Counted from the stretch's first letter, positions 47,293 through 56,912 are shown. The stretch is 64,000 nucleotides of DNA from JAUIIK01 sp041390865 (GCA_041390865.1 JAWKPC010000003.1:124001-188000); one strand, 5' to 3'. The notes: a model not told the origin generated them from the sequence alone. Translations and numbers: made by a program.

Positions 47293-48168
47293 TTGGTCTC
47301 AATCGTCGTCGTTCACTGGAATACGCCCGAACTCCTCGCGGCCTGTCTGCATTCCATTTCCGTTTCTCCGTCTTCGTCCGTGAGAGAAGTGGTCGTCGTC
47401 GACTGTGGATCGCCCGGAATCGCTCACGTCGAGGTCGTAGCTGGATTCCCCGAAGCCCGGCTTGTCGAATCGTCTACTAACGACGGATACGCCGCGGGGT
47501 GCAACCTCGGAACGAACGCAACGTCGTCCGAAATCATCTTCTTTCTGAACGCCGACACCGAGGTCTTGCCGGGGGCGGTAGACACGATCGCCGATTGCTT
47601 CCGTGTATCCAGCCATGCCGGACTCGTCGCTCCGCTGCTGCTCAATCGAGACAGGTCCATTCAATCATCCGGTTACAGGTACCCGGGCGTCATGAATGTG
47701 ATCTGCGATCTCTGGCCTGTTCCGGGTCGGATCTGCGCATCAGGATTGAATGGCCGCATCGGACCGGGAAATCGTTTCCATCCGTACGCGATTGACTACC
47801 CGCTCGGCGCTGCCCTTGCGGTTCGCAGGTCGGCGCTGGAACAGGTTGGCGGATGGGACGAATCCTTCGGGATGTATTCGGAGGAGATAGATCTGGCGAA
47901 AAAGCTGGAGAAAGCCGGCTGGCTGCGGTTGCTCGAACCGCGAGCAGAGGTGATCCACCATGGCGGCGCCTCTACTAGCCAGCGGCCTCTGGAAATGCAG
48001 GCTGCTCTCTGGCGAAGCCGCGCCATCTATCACCGCCGTTGGAGCTCTCGGTGGCGACGGGCGCTCTTTCGGGCTGCGCTCGCCGCCGCGCCGGCTTTCT
48101 CGACCAAAGACGGTGCGGATACGCACGCGGCGATCCGGAGCGCCTTCGCGGCAGGACTCGGTAGTTGA
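47293..48168 (+). CDS. Family 2 glycosyltransferase (rhamnosyltransferase-like)
   Basis: A 291-residue GT-A enzyme for sugar transfer to a surface polysaccharide. SIVVVHWNTPELLAACLHS opens the nucleotide-binding fold, GYAAGCNLGTNATSS and FFLNADTEV carry the DxD-like metal site, and GAALAVRRSALEQVGGWDESFGMYSEEIDLAKKLEKAG is the acceptor-side motif with the catalytic acid. HHGGASTSQ ends the core. The TTG 47293 start is preceded by GAAAGCAC only, a weak site. First of five overlapping glycosyltransferase genes (47293-52466), divergent from the NERD-like gene. Confidence 0.88.
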   Translation: MVSIVVVHWNTPELLAACLHSISVSPSSSVREVVVVDCGSPGIAHVEVVAGFPEARLVESSTNDGYAAGCNLGTNATSSEIIFFLNADTEVLPGAVDTIADCFRVSSHAGLVAPLLLNRDRSIQSSGYRYPGVMNVICDLWPVPGRICASGLNGRIGPGNRFHPYAIDYPLGAALAVRRSALEQVGGWDESFGMYSEEIDLAKKLEKAGWLRLLEPRAEVIHHGGASTSQRPLEMQAALWRSRAIYHRRWSSRWRRALFRAALAAAPAFSTKDGADTHAAIRSAFAAGLGS

Positions 48169-48905
48169 GGATCCGCGGCGTTGTTCTGACATTGAACGAA
48201 GGCCCTTTCATCGGTGACTGCCTGCGATCGCTCACAGGAGTCGTCGACGATATCCTCGTGATCGACAGCGGCTCAACCGATGAGACAGTCAAGATCGCAC
48301 GATCTCTCGGTGCCCGGGTCCTCGAGCTCCCGTGGCTCGGCTTCGCCCGCACGCGGAACGTCGCTCTCGAGTGCAGCCTGATGATGGACTGGGTTCTCTT
48401 CGTCGATGCCGACGAACGACTTACTCCTGCTCTGGCGCAGGAGGTCCGGGACGCCGCCGGAACCGCAGCCCCTTCGACCGATGGCTTCTTGATTCCGAGG
48501 CGAAACATCGTCTGCGGGAAGATCATGCGCTCGAGCGGCTGGTGGCCGGACTACCAGCTTCGGCTCCTGCGACCGGACCGTTGCCGGTACGACGACCACC
48601 ATCAGGTTCACGAGTTCCCGCACTGCCATGGCACAACGCTCGCCCTGAACAACCCGCTCCTCCACCTCAATTACCGCAGCTGGCTGGAGTTCGCGGGAAA
48701 ACAGTTTCATTACGCCCGGCTCGCTGCCCCCCACGTATCGGAACCGCGGAAGCGCGCCTATTTCGGCGCTCCTGTTCGTGAGTTCGTGCGTCGTTATGTC
48801 ACACAATCCGGCATAGTTGACGGGCTTCACGGATTCGCTGCCGCGACGTTCCTGGCGCTGGCCGAGTTCTACCGTGTGTGGCTTGCGAGGCGGTCGGTTC
48901 ATTGA
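48165..48905 (+). CDS. Family 2 glycosyltransferase (WaaE/KdtX-like)
   Basis: A 246-residue GT2 of the group that includes the lipopolysaccharide core beta-glucosyltransferase WaaE. Typical features: GVVLTLNEGPFIGDCLRSL, DDILVIDSGSTDETVKIA, GFARTRNVAL, the metal-site VLFVDADERLTPAL, the R-rich SSGWWPDYQLRLLRPDRCRY and the HLNYRSWLEFAGKQ segment. The start TTG 48165 overlaps the previous TGA (TTGA), and its own TGA overlaps the next TTG in the same way, so the three genes are tightly coupled. Confidence 0.87.
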   Translation: MRIRGVVLTLNEGPFIGDCLRSLTGVVDDILVIDSGSTDETVKIARSLGARVLELPWLGFARTRNVALECSLMMDWVLFVDADERLTPALAQEVRDAAGTAAPSTDGFLIPRRNIVCGKIMRSSGWWPDYQLRLLRPDRCRYDDHHQVHEFPHCHGTTLALNNPLLHLNYRSWLEFAGKQFHYARLAAPHVSEPRKRAYFGAPVREFVRRYVTQSGIVDGLHGFAAATFLALAEFYRVWLARRSVH

Positions 48906-49841
48906 GTCGGAAACGTCCGTCCGTCTCAGCCGTCGTTGTGAGCTACAACGTCGCTGAATTGCTTCACGACTGCCTCGTTTCGCTGGAGCGAGCGAGAGCG
49001 GCCGGCGAGCTGGACGAGGTGATCGTCGTCGATAGTTCGAGCAGCGATTCCAGCGTCGCCATGGTCGGTGAAACGTTCCCGGACGCAACCGTCCGGATCG
49101 TTCCGAATCGCGGCTACGGAGCAGCGGTCAACATCGGGCTGGACTGCTTCCGGCGACGCGATCTTCGTTCTCAATCCGGATACGGTTATCTGCAGCGACG
49201 CTATCGGGCAGCTCAGTGAAACGCTGTTCGGATCGGACCGGATCGGCCTCGTCGGCCCTCGGCTTGTCTATCCAGATGGTCGTCCGCAGCCGCCCCGCCG
49301 GCGGTTCCCGACCGGTTGGACGCCGCTATTCGAGAGCACGATCCTCGAAGAATGGCTCCCGGGCAACCGCTGGGCGAGCGCCTACCGCATGACCGATGAT
49401 CCCGAGCCGAAGGGTCCTCAGCCGGTCGACTGGCTCGTCGGCGCGGCACTGATGGTTCGACGAGTTGCGGCTGCGCAAGCCGGCGGCTTCGATGAGTCGT
49501 TCTGGCTATATGGCGAAGAACTGGAATGGTGCTACAGGATTCGCATGCACGGCTGGGATATCCAGTACGTGCCGTCGGCTACAGTGGTACACCATGAGGG
49601 GGCCAGCACGAGCCAGGACCGGCTGTCGAGCAGGCTGGCGTTTGACCGGGGTCGTATTCTTGCCCAGCAAAAGATCCACGGCCCGGCGATAGCCCGGCGG
49701 GCGATGGGGATGGCCAGGCTGAACTACGGGCTTCACTTGCTCCGCGAAGTGACAAAGTGGATGGCTGGTCACCGGCGGGATCTGAGAAGGGAACGCATCA
49801 TCAACTACTGGACACTTCTGAAATCGGACCTTAATGGCTAG
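48902..49841 (+). CDS. Family 2 glycosyltransferase (rhamnosyltransferase-like), frame interrupted near 49145
   Basis: About 313 residues when restored. The N-terminal frame (from TTG 48902: SAVVVSYNVAELLHDCLVSLERA, VPNRGYGAAVNIGLD) fails after 49145, and the family sequence goes on in another frame (ASGDAIFVLNPDTVICSDAI, GAALMVRRVAAAQAGGFDESFWLYGEELEWCYRI, HHEGASTSQ). Removing one T from GACTGC at about 49144 gives a continuous GLDASGDAIFVLNPD. Its core resembles the first gene of the cluster, so it probably adds a related sugar. TTG 48902 overlaps the previous stop. Confidence 0.85.
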
Positions 49842-50946
49842 CACGCAGCCGCACGTTCTCTTCGTCACCGGAGAGTATCCGCCGCACCGCGGCGGTATTG
49901 CCGACTACACGTTCCGATTGCGGTCCGAGATCGATAACCAGGGGTACGGTTCTTACGTCCTGACACTCGACGGCGCTGAGGGACCAAGCGTGTTCACGAT
50001 CGGAAGTTGGAGCTGGCCGGTCGCGCTCCAGATCCGGGAGATCGCAGCCGAGCGCCGGGTCGATCTGATCCACATTCAGTACCAGGCCGGCGCATTTGAC
50101 ATGCATCCGGCGATTAACGCGTTACCGACAACGCTGTCTGCCTGGCTGCGGATTCCCGTCGTTACGACATTCCATGATCTCCGGGTGCCCTATCTCTTTC
50201 CGAAGGCGGGTCGGCTGCGCAATGCGGTGATGCTCCGGATGGCACGTGCCTCGGATCGAGCGATCGTTACCAATCCCGGAGACCAGAGAGTCCTCGAGCA
50301 GGCCGAGATCGAGACGGTCCGGATACCGCTTGGACCGAGCCTTCCTGCACCCGACGGCGCGACATCTCCGAATGGGACCGCGAAAACCGTCGGCTATTTC
50401 GGTTTCCCGTCCCGGGAGAAAGGACTGCTCGACCTCGTCGAGGCGCTCGCGAAATTTCCAGACATCGAGCGTCCGAAACTCTTGCTCGTCGGCGCGCCGC
50501 AGCCGGACAGCGGCACCCACAAATTCCTTGCCCTCGACGAAATCGAGACATTCGCAGGCGAGGCTGGAGTCGGGCTGGAAGTTACCGGCTATCTACCGCC
50601 CCAGGCCGCGAGCAACAGGCTCGCCGGCTGCTCGGCTGTCTCGTTGCCGTTCCCGAACGGAGCGTCGCAGCGCAGCAGCGCATTGATCGCCGCGCTCAAT
50701 CTCGGACGGCCAGTAGTCACTACGGCATCGGACCTCCGAAGCGACCTTGACACGCTGGCAGACCTTCCCCAATTGATCACGGCGCTGCCCGGCGATGTCG
50801 ACTCCCTCCATTACGAGATTGGCCGCGCGCTGGCGATCGGTGTGGAACAGAAGCCTTTGCCCGAAGAATTCACCTGGACGCAGATCGGCAAGCGACATGC
50901 CCGGATGTACGACGAGCTTCTAAGCGCCGCCGGCCATCGCGGATGA
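49834..50946 (+). CDS. Glycosyltransferase, GT-B fold (family 1/4-like)
   Basis: A 370-residue GT-B enzyme. The opening FVTGEYPPHRGGIADYTFRL has the donor-side Gly loop, LIHIQYQAGAF and VTTFHDLRVPYLFP lie in the N-terminal Rossmann domain, and TVGYFGFPSREKGLLDLVEAL starts the C-terminal donor-binding domain. The late segment SALIAALNLGRPVVTTA replaces the usual E-x7-E, with the first acidic residue missing, so retaining chemistry should be assigned with care. It overlaps the previous gene by 8 bases and the next by 4. Confidence 0.86.
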   Translation: MASTQPHVLFVTGEYPPHRGGIADYTFRLRSEIDNQGYGSYVLTLDGAEGPSVFTIGSWSWPVALQIREIAAERRVDLIHIQYQAGAFDMHPAINALPTTLSAWLRIPVVTTFHDLRVPYLFPKAGRLRNAVMLRMARASDRAIVTNPGDQRVLEQAEIETVRIPLGPSLPAPDGATSPNGTAKTVGYFGFPSREKGLLDLVEALAKFPDIERPKLLLVGAPQPDSGTHKFLALDEIETFAGEAGVGLEVTGYLPPQAASNRLAGCSAVSLPFPNGASQRSSALIAALNLGRPVVTTASDLRSDLDTLADLPQLITALPGDVDSLHYEIGRALAIGVEQKPLPEEFTWTQIGKRHARMYDELLSAAGHRG

Positions 50947-52466
50947 CGTCCCGGGTCGCACGGATGGGATCCGGGGACGATTCGCTTCGATCCGTCTCCC
51001 ACTGGCTGCACTACGGCTTGCTCGCCCTCATCGTCGTCCTGGCCGCCTACCTGCGGTTGACGATGCTGAACCAGCAGAGCCTCTGGTTCGACGAGGCAGA
51101 TATCGTCGTCCGGGCACAGCGGCCCTGGTCCGATATCCTCTCGACTTTCACCGTCCAGGGTGAAAATGGACCGCTGTACAACGTCATGCTCGCGGTCTGG
51201 ATCCGGATTGCCGGAATCTCCGAGACGGCCGTCAGGTTCCCGTCAGCCGTTGCCGGCATCCTGGCGATACCCGCCATCTACCTGCTGGCGCGGCGTCTAG
51301 CCGGCCCGCAGGCTGGTCTGATCGCCGCCGGGTTGCTCGCGATCAACCCGTACCATCTCTGGTATTCCCAGGAAGCCAAGATGTACTCGATTGTCGCGCT
51401 GCTCTCGATCCTCTCGACGTTTCTCCTCGTCGAGGGCCTCATGCATGGCGACCGCAGGGTATGGGTCGGGTACGCCGTCGCTACAACGTTCATGTTCTAC
51501 ACGCACGTCGCGACGGTCCTGATCTTCGCGGCGCAGGCGCTTTTCGTCCTTGCAACGTACCGGAACTGGCGGGATCAGCAGCGGACGCTGCTCGTCGTCG
51601 CGTCGGTGCTGACCTTGCCGTATCTTCCCATCGCCCTCTGGGCGGCGAAGGTGGTCGGCGGTGAGGTGCCCACCTGGCACGGCGACGTGTCGCTGACCGG
51701 GGCAATCCGAACGATCGGAACCAGATTCACGAGCTTCCGCAGTACGGCCGAAGTTGAATTCCGGGCACGCGGGCTCTATTTTCTTGCGGCAGCCGGCACA
51801 GCCATCTGGCTGGTATCGAGCAGGCGCCGGCGAAACGTCGGTCTACTCCTGACGACCCTCGTCGCCGTTCCGGTCATCGGGCTCTGGATCGTCTCGCTGC
51901 GAAACTCGGTCTTCTCCGACCGCTACATCATCGGCGCGCTGCCGGCCTACCTGACGCTGGTCGCTATCGGGCTGGCAAGCCTTGCGCGGCATCGTGTCGG
52001 CGTCGTCCCGGCGACGCTCCTGGCCGTCCTCATCGTCTGCTACACCTGGTATCCCGTTACCGACGTCAACCGCTCGGCGAGTGCCGAGAAGGAAGACTGG
52101 CGGAGCGCATATGCCCGGGTTGCCGAACGCGCCGAGCCCGACGACGTGTTTCTGATACACCCGGGCTACATGGTTAGCACGCTCGCCTACTATGGACAGC
52201 GCGACGATCGTCTCGGCGGCCATCCGATCGGGGACATTCCAGGTTTCGCACCCGATTGGATGACCCGCGACGTCATGGTCGACATGCTTCGAGAAGAGTT
52301 TGGCCGCTTCGACCGATTCTGGCTGATCGAATCGCCGGACCGCGTCCCCCTCGAAGACCCTGACGACGAGCTGGAAACCTGGCTCAGGTCGACCGGGACG
52401 GTTCTCTACGAAGAAAAGGTCAACGGGGTGCATCTGCTCCTATTCGAAATGCCGCCTGACTGGTGA
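50943..52466 (+). CDS. Family 39-like membrane glycosyltransferase (ArnT/PMT type)
   Basis: A 507-residue integral membrane GT-C protein with about 10 to 11 hydrophobic segments and a soluble C-terminal part of about 130 residues. The first periplasmic loop has the catalytic-type acidic pair in QSLWFDEADIVVRA, and YLLARRLAGPQAGLIAAGLLAINPYHLWYSQEAKMY matches the PMT/ArnT loop. Such enzymes take a sugar from a polyprenyl-phosphate on the outer face of the membrane. ATG 50943 overlaps the preceding TGA in ATGA. Last gene of the glycosyltransferase cluster. Confidence 0.88.
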   Translation: MTSRVARMGSGDDSLRSVSHWLHYGLLALIVVLAAYLRLTMLNQQSLWFDEADIVVRAQRPWSDILSTFTVQGENGPLYNVMLAVWIRIAGISETAVRFPSAVAGILAIPAIYLLARRLAGPQAGLIAAGLLAINPYHLWYSQEAKMYSIVALLSILSTFLLVEGLMHGDRRVWVGYAVATTFMFYTHVATVLIFAAQALFVLATYRNWRDQQRTLLVVASVLTLPYLPIALWAAKVVGGEVPTWHGDVSLTGAIRTIGTRFTSFRSTAEVEFRARGLYFLAAAGTAIWLVSSRRRRNVGLLLTTLVAVPVIGLWIVSLRNSVFSDRYIIGALPAYLTLVAIGLASLARHRVGVVPATLLAVLIVCYTWYPVTDVNRSASAEKEDWRSAYARVAERAEPDDVFLIHPGYMVSTLAYYGQRDDRLGGHPIGDIPGFAPDWMTRDVMVDMLREEFGRFDRFWLIESPDRVPLEDPDDELETWLRSTGTVLYEEKVNGVHLLLFEMPPDW

Positions 52467-52526
52467 CCGGCTAGCCGGTTGTAAGATAATTCCTCAGTGA
52501 CAAATGGGAGTATCGAGGATGAATCT

Positions 52527-53471
52527 ATGAGTTTGACAGCCGCGTACGGCGGGGAAAAATGGTCTCCGCGCGCGCAGCCACTTCGCGACGAGCTTCCCGA
52601 AGTTTGGGGCGACTGGGGCGTCGGGTCCGAGTATGGCAAATTGCGGGCCGTGCTCTTGCGCCGGCCAGGACCTGAGCTCGACAACATCACCGACTTCGAC
52701 GCGATGCAGATGCGCGAGGATCTCGATCCGGATCTGGCGCGGCAACAGCATGACGCGATGGCCGACGCCTACGAAGCGCATGGAGTCGGCGTCCACTATG
52801 TCGAGACGACCCGCGACGACAAACCGAACGCAATGTTCATGCGGGACCTCGTGCTGATGACGCCCGAAGGCGCGATCGTCTCGCGTCCCGCTTCCACCGT
52901 TCGCGCCGGGGAAGAGCGATTCGTGGCCGAGGCGTTGGCGCGCATCGGCGTCCCGATCCTGATGACCGTCCACGGCCACGGCACCTTCGAAGGCGCTGAC
53001 GTCGCCTGGGTGAATGACGACTTCTGCTTCCTTGCCGAAGGACTCCGCACCAACAAAGAGGGGGCAGACCAGGTCGAGCGCATGCTCCGGGAGATCGGGG
53101 TCGGCACGATCGTCCGCGTCCAGCTCCCGTGGGGAGCGATGCACCTGGACGGGCTGCTCAGCCTGATCGACAACGACCTCGCCGTCGTCTGGCCCCGCCG
53201 GACGCCATTCCCGGTCGTCGAAGCGCTGGTTAAAGCCGGATTTCGCATACTCGAGGTTGAAGACGAGCATGAGGCGCACCATCGGCTACCGATGAATCTC
53301 GTGGCCCTCGAACCCGGCAAGGTCCTGATGCCAACCGGCGCTCCGGTGATGCGAGAGCGGTACGAGCAGGCAGGCGTCACCTGCGTCGAGGTCGACGTCA
53401 GCGAGTTGATCAAGGCCGGCGGCGGGATCCACTGTATGACGGCGTTCCTCAAACGCGACGCCCCTTCCTAG
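52527..53471 (+). CDS. Dimethylarginine dimethylaminohydrolase / amidinotransferase family enzyme
   Basis: About 314 residues of the pentein fold (DDAH, arginine deiminase, glycine amidinotransferase). Visible are SEYGKLRAVLLRRPGPEL, the MFMRDLVLMTPEGAIVSRPA strand, GHGTFEGADVAWV, the catalytic His in LPWGAMHLDGLLSLID and the nucleophile Cys in GGGIHCMTAFLKRD. Substrate may be a guanidino compound such as arginine or methylarginine. ATG 52527 (MSLTAAYGG) is chosen over GTG 52497 for the CGAGGA upstream. It stands between the glycosyltransferases and recN and ends 20 bases before recN. Confidence 0.87.
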   Translation: MSLTAAYGGEKWSPRAQPLRDELPEVWGDWGVGSEYGKLRAVLLRRPGPELDNITDFDAMQMREDLDPDLARQQHDAMADAYEAHGVGVHYVETTRDDKPNAMFMRDLVLMTPEGAIVSRPASTVRAGEERFVAEALARIGVPILMTVHGHGTFEGADVAWVNDDFCFLAEGLRTNKEGADQVERMLREIGVGTIVRVQLPWGAMHLDGLLSLIDNDLAVVWPRRTPFPVVEALVKAGFRILEVEDEHEAHHRLPMNLVALEPGKVLMPTGAPVMRERYEQAGVTCVEVDVSELIKAGGGIHCMTAFLKRDAPS

Positions 53472-53491
53472 AGGGAATCCAGGCAGAGAAG

Positions 53492-55255
53492 ATGCTCGTC
53501 GAACTGACGATCCGAAATTTCGCCGTCATCGAAGAGACGCGGATCGAGTTCGGGCCGAGCTTGAACGCCCTTACCGGAGAGACGGGCGCGGGGAAATCGA
53601 TCGTCCTCGACGCGCTCGGCGCCGTGCTCGGCGAACGGACCTCGCCGAGCGTGGTCAGGGCCGGTGCCGATCGAGCCTATGTGGAAGCAATCTTCGACGT
53701 CGGTGATCTCGAACAACGGGAATCGCTGGTATCGAAGCTTGCCGAGTTCGGCGTCGAAGACGGTGGCGAGAACCTGCTGATTCTCAGCCGGGACATCACC
53801 CCCAATCGCTCGACGGCCCGGATCAATGGGCGCGCCGTGACCGCTACGGCGTTGACGGACATCGGGGAGTTGCTGGTCGATATTCACGGCCAGAGCGATC
53901 ATCTGTCGCTGCTTCGCCCCCAGGCCCAGCTCGAAATGCTCGACAGCTTCGCCGGCACGGCGTCCCTGAGAACACGAGTCCGCGAGCTGTTTGAATCCTG
54001 GCGGACGATCCAGCGGCGGATACAGGCATTTGACCGGGAACGCAGGGCACATGCCCAGCGTGTCGACTTTCTCCAGCTCCAGCTCGGTGAGATCGAGAAC
54101 GTCGCGCCGCAGCAGGACGAGCAGGATGAACTGGAAGCCGAACGCCACCGGCTCACCCATGCGGTCCGCCTGCTGTCACTCGCAGAGCAGTCGCGTTCGC
54201 TCTTCGAAGGCGGAGAGGATCTCGCCGCCGGAGAACGAGGCTCGCTTGACCAGCTTCGTTCGGTTGAGTCGGCGCTGCTGGAGATGTCCCGTCTGGATCC
54301 ATCGACCGAACCGTATTTGCGTCAGCTTCGGGACGCGCTCTACACCCTTGATGAGCTCTCATCCGAGCTGCGCGGCTATCTCGACCTCCTCGACGTCGAT
54401 CCGGACCGGCTCGATGTCGTGAATCAACGCATGCTCGAGCTACGGGAACTGACTCGCAAGTACGGGAGCACGATCGACGAAGTGCTCGAACACGCCGAGA
54501 ACATCCGCACTGAGTTGGAAGAGATCGACGCCGGTTCCACGGACATCGAGGGCTTGAGAGCACAGGAACGGGAAGCGGCCATGCGGCTCGCCGAAGCAGC
54601 GATCGATCTCTCACAACAGCGATCCGCAGCCGGTCAACGCCTGGCGGGGAGAGTAGAGTCGACGATCTCGGAGCTCAATATGGGATCGGCGCATTTCGAG
54701 GTTGCCGTACGCCATCGCGAAGACGGCAACGGGATTCAGGTGGATGGACGGCAGGTCGGGGTCGACGCGACTGGAATCGACGCCGTCGCATTCTTACTGG
54801 CCGCAAACCCTGGCAGCGCGCCACAGCCGCTCGGGCGAGTAGCATCCGGCGGGGAGACTGCCAGACTCATGCTGGCGATGAAGTCCATCCTGTCGGAAGC
54901 CGATGCGACGCCAACCCTGGTGTTCGATGAGATAGACGTGGGGATCGGTGGACGAAGCGGCCAGATTGTCGGCGAGAAGCTCTGGAACCTGACCGGGACC
55001 CATCAGGTGATCGTCATTTCTCACCTTCCGCAGGTCGCGGCTTTTGCCGACCGCCACACAGCGATGGTGAAGAGCCAGATCGATGGGACAACGGTCACCT
55101 CCGCCGAGGAATTGGAAGGGGACGCGAGCGTTGACGAAATCGCGACAATGTTCGACGGCAAGCCCGTGTCTCCAGAGTCCCGAGCGAATGCATTGGCACT
55201 GCTGAAGCGGGTGAATACATGGAAAGCGAACGCCGGGAGCGTTGCCGGGACGTAG
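53492..55255 (+). CDS. recN: DNA repair protein RecN
   Basis: A 587-residue SMC-like ATPase of double-strand break repair. Walker A (TGETGAGKSIVLDAL) near residue 36, RNFAVIEETRIEFGP at the very start, the DIHGQSDHLSLLRP segment, two coiled-coil arms of about 150 residues each, then the signature ASGGETARLMLAMK and Walker B LVFDEIDVGIGGRSG, with VISHLPQVAAFAD near the end. Normal length. It is followed by ybaB after 57 bases. Confidence 0.95.
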   Translation: MLVELTIRNFAVIEETRIEFGPSLNALTGETGAGKSIVLDALGAVLGERTSPSVVRAGADRAYVEAIFDVGDLEQRESLVSKLAEFGVEDGGENLLILSRDITPNRSTARINGRAVTATALTDIGELLVDIHGQSDHLSLLRPQAQLEMLDSFAGTASLRTRVRELFESWRTIQRRIQAFDRERRAHAQRVDFLQLQLGEIENVAPQQDEQDELEAERHRLTHAVRLLSLAEQSRSLFEGGEDLAAGERGSLDQLRSVESALLEMSRLDPSTEPYLRQLRDALYTLDELSSELRGYLDLLDVDPDRLDVVNQRMLELRELTRKYGSTIDEVLEHAENIRTELEEIDAGSTDIEGLRAQEREAAMRLAEAAIDLSQQRSAAGQRLAGRVESTISELNMGSAHFEVAVRHREDGNGIQVDGRQVGVDATGIDAVAFLLAANPGSAPQPLGRVASGGETARLMLAMKSILSEADATPTLVFDEIDVGIGGRSGQIVGEKLWNLTGTHQVIVISHLPQVAAFADRHTAMVKSQIDGTTVTSAEELEGDASVDEIATMFDGKPVSPESRANALALLKRVNTWKANAGSVAGT

Positions 55256-55312
55256 GAATCCGGTTGATATACTCGTTCGCAGATCAGCATTCAGAAAGAC
55301 AAGGTTGAAACC

Positions 55313-55624
55313 ATGGATATGAATCGCCTCATGCAGCAGGCACAGCAGGCCGCTCAGCAGATGCAGTCGGCACAGGCTGAACTAGCTGAAGAGACCGTCG
55401 AAGGATCGGCGGGCGGCGGGATGGTCACCGTCCAGATGTCCGGCGCTCGCGACATCCAGTCGATCAAGATTTCGCCGGACGTTGTCGATCCCGACGACGT
55501 CGAGATGCTTGAAGACCTCATTGTCGCTGCGCTCCAGGACGCTTCGGCCAAGGCCGAAGAGCTCACACAGAGCAAGCTCGGCAACCTCGGCATGGGTGGC
55601 CTGAACATCCCCGGCCTCACCTGA
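55313..55624 (+). CDS. ybaB: YbaB/EbfC nucleoid-associated protein
   Basis: A 103-residue DNA-binding protein: an N-terminal helix rich in Gln (LMQQAQQAAQQMQSAQAELAEETVEG), a central beta-sheet (GGGMVTVQMSGARDIQSIKISPDVV) and a C-terminal helical part ending in Gly/Met-rich turns. In many bacteria ybaB sits between dnaX and recR; here it follows recN and recR is not next to it. The ATG at 55313 has AAGG 11 bases upstream. Confidence 0.94.
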   Translation: MDMNRLMQQAQQAAQQMQSAQAELAEETVEGSAGGGMVTVQMSGARDIQSIKISPDVVDPDDVEMLEDLIVAALQDASAKAEELTQSKLGNLGMGGLNIPGLT

Positions 55625-55654
55625 GCGACTGACCGCAAGCCACCCCGTCTGTTC

Positions 55655-55693
55655 GCCCCGCAGCGTGTCGTTACGGCGTACACGCCGCGGGGC
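55655..55693. terminator. Hairpin after ybaB
   Basis: GCCCCGCAGCGTGT (55655-55668) pairs with ACACGCCGCGGGGC (55680-55693) over 14 positions with one A-C mismatch and an 11-base loop. It lies 30 bases after the ybaB stop. No T run, so it is a probable but not certain terminator. Confidence 0.5.
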
Positions 55694-55749
55694 GTCGGCC
55701 GTTTGCGCTGTCCGATATGCCTGCTCTCCTAGGAAACCCCAGAATCACA

Positions 55750-55772
55750 AACCAGGTCAGGATGACCTGGTT
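55750..55772. terminator. Hairpin near the 3' end of hom
   Basis: AACCAGGTCA (55750-55759) and TGACCTGGTT (55763-55772) form a 10-bp stem with a 3-base loop, 116 bases beyond the hom stop. On the minus strand it is followed by TTTGTGATT, a weak release tract. Confidence 0.4.
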
Positions 55773-55887
55773 GGGAGCACACGCAGGTGAAATACCAGAC
55801 TGCTCGGACACCCCTGTGGTTTTCCGACATTCGCGTCGCCAGGCCGGACTATGTGATGGCACCGGAAATGGCCGTGAATGATCCCGG

Positions 55888-56883
55888 TTAGAGCGCTAGC
55901 TTCGGAGAAGCTGCACTTCCAACCATTGCCGCCTCGATGACGTCGGACAGGATCGCGCTGGCAGTCGGATCGGGTCCGGCACCCTGGCCATGGAGCCAGA
56001 CCGGCCCGACACGATCGCCGACGATCTCGATCGCGTTGTAGTTTCTCACCACGCGAGAGAACAGGTCCGCATTCGACACGAACGTCGGCGCGACCTTGAG
56101 ATTCACCTCGCCGTCGGTGCCGACGACGGCCCCAGCGATCAGCCGCAATGTACCATCCTTTTCCCGAGCCTCCTCGAAATCTCCCAACGTTACGCCGCTG
56201 ATGCCGGTCGTATCGACATCGTCCGGGTGAACGTAGGAGCCGGAAATCATCGATCCGAGGAGAGCGATCTTGTTCGCCGCGTCCAGGCCTTCGACGTCCG
56301 CCGTCGGGTCCGGCTCCGCGTAGCCGAGCTCTTGCGCGCCCTGCAGGGCCGTCCGGTAGTCGCACCCTTCGGTCTCCATCCGGTGGAGGATGTAGTTGGT
56401 CGTGCCATTGAGAATGCCCCGGACCTCGCTGACGTTGTTGTTCGCGAGAATCTGGCGCAGACTAACGACGAGAGGAATCCCACCGCCGATGCTTGCCTCG
56501 AACATGAAGGCGGCGTCGCCGTCCCGGGCCGCCGCGAGGATCGACGGGAGATTCTTCGCCGCTGCCTCCTTGTTGGCAGTAACCACATGCTTGCCCTGCG
56601 CCAGTGCCCGGATCATGAGATCGGCAGCCGGCTGAGCGCCGCCCAGCGTTTCGACGACAATGTCGACGTCGTCCCGATCGACGATCGCCGGTCCGTCAGC
56701 GGAAACGAGCGAGGCATCGATACCAGCAGCCTCGGCTTGTTCGGCTCCGCGATCCATCGCGGCAACCAGATTCAACTTCACGCCGCTGCTTGCCGTCGAA
56801 CCGGTTCCCGATGCGATCCGGCGCGCGACCTCTCCACCGATATTCCCGATTCCCAGAATCGCTACATTGATTGACTTCGTCAC
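55888..56883 (-). CDS. hom: Homoserine dehydrogenase, short form without ACT domain
   Basis: A 331-residue NAD(P)-dependent enzyme that reduces aspartate semialdehyde to homoserine, the branch point to threonine and methionine. VAILGIGNIGGEVARRIA is the dinucleotide loop, GKHVVTANKEAAAKN carries the catalytic Lys, FEASIGGGIPLV and GILNGTTNYIL line the active site, and GYAEPDPTADVEGLDAANKIALL is the family signature. The C-terminal regulatory ACT domain of about 100 residues, present in many homologues, is absent, so allosteric threonine inhibition may be missing. GTG 56883 has AGGGG upstream. It is divergent from asd, the gene for the preceding enzyme. Confidence 0.95.
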   Translation of the reverse strand: MTKSINVAILGIGNIGGEVARRIASGTGSTASSGVKLNLVAAMDRGAEQAEAAGIDASLVSADGPAIVDRDDVDIVVETLGGAQPAADLMIRALAQGKHVVTANKEAAAKNLPSILAAARDGDAAFMFEASIGGGIPLVVSLRQILANNNVSEVRGILNGTTNYILHRMETEGCDYRTALQGAQELGYAEPDPTADVEGLDAANKIALLGSMISGSYVHPDDVDTTGISGVTLGDFEEAREKDGTLRLIAGAVVGTDGEVNLKVAPTFVSNADLFSRVVRNYNAIEIVGDRVGPVWLHGQGAGPDPTASAILSDVIEAAMVGSAASPKLAL

Positions 56884-56912
56884 TGCCCACCCCTTGGTTC
56901 CCAGAGCTATCC

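Noticed and set aside
55671..55862. 63-codon open frame on the minus strand between ybaB and hom
   Set aside because: It runs through two hairpins, has no ribosome site and no recognisable similarity.
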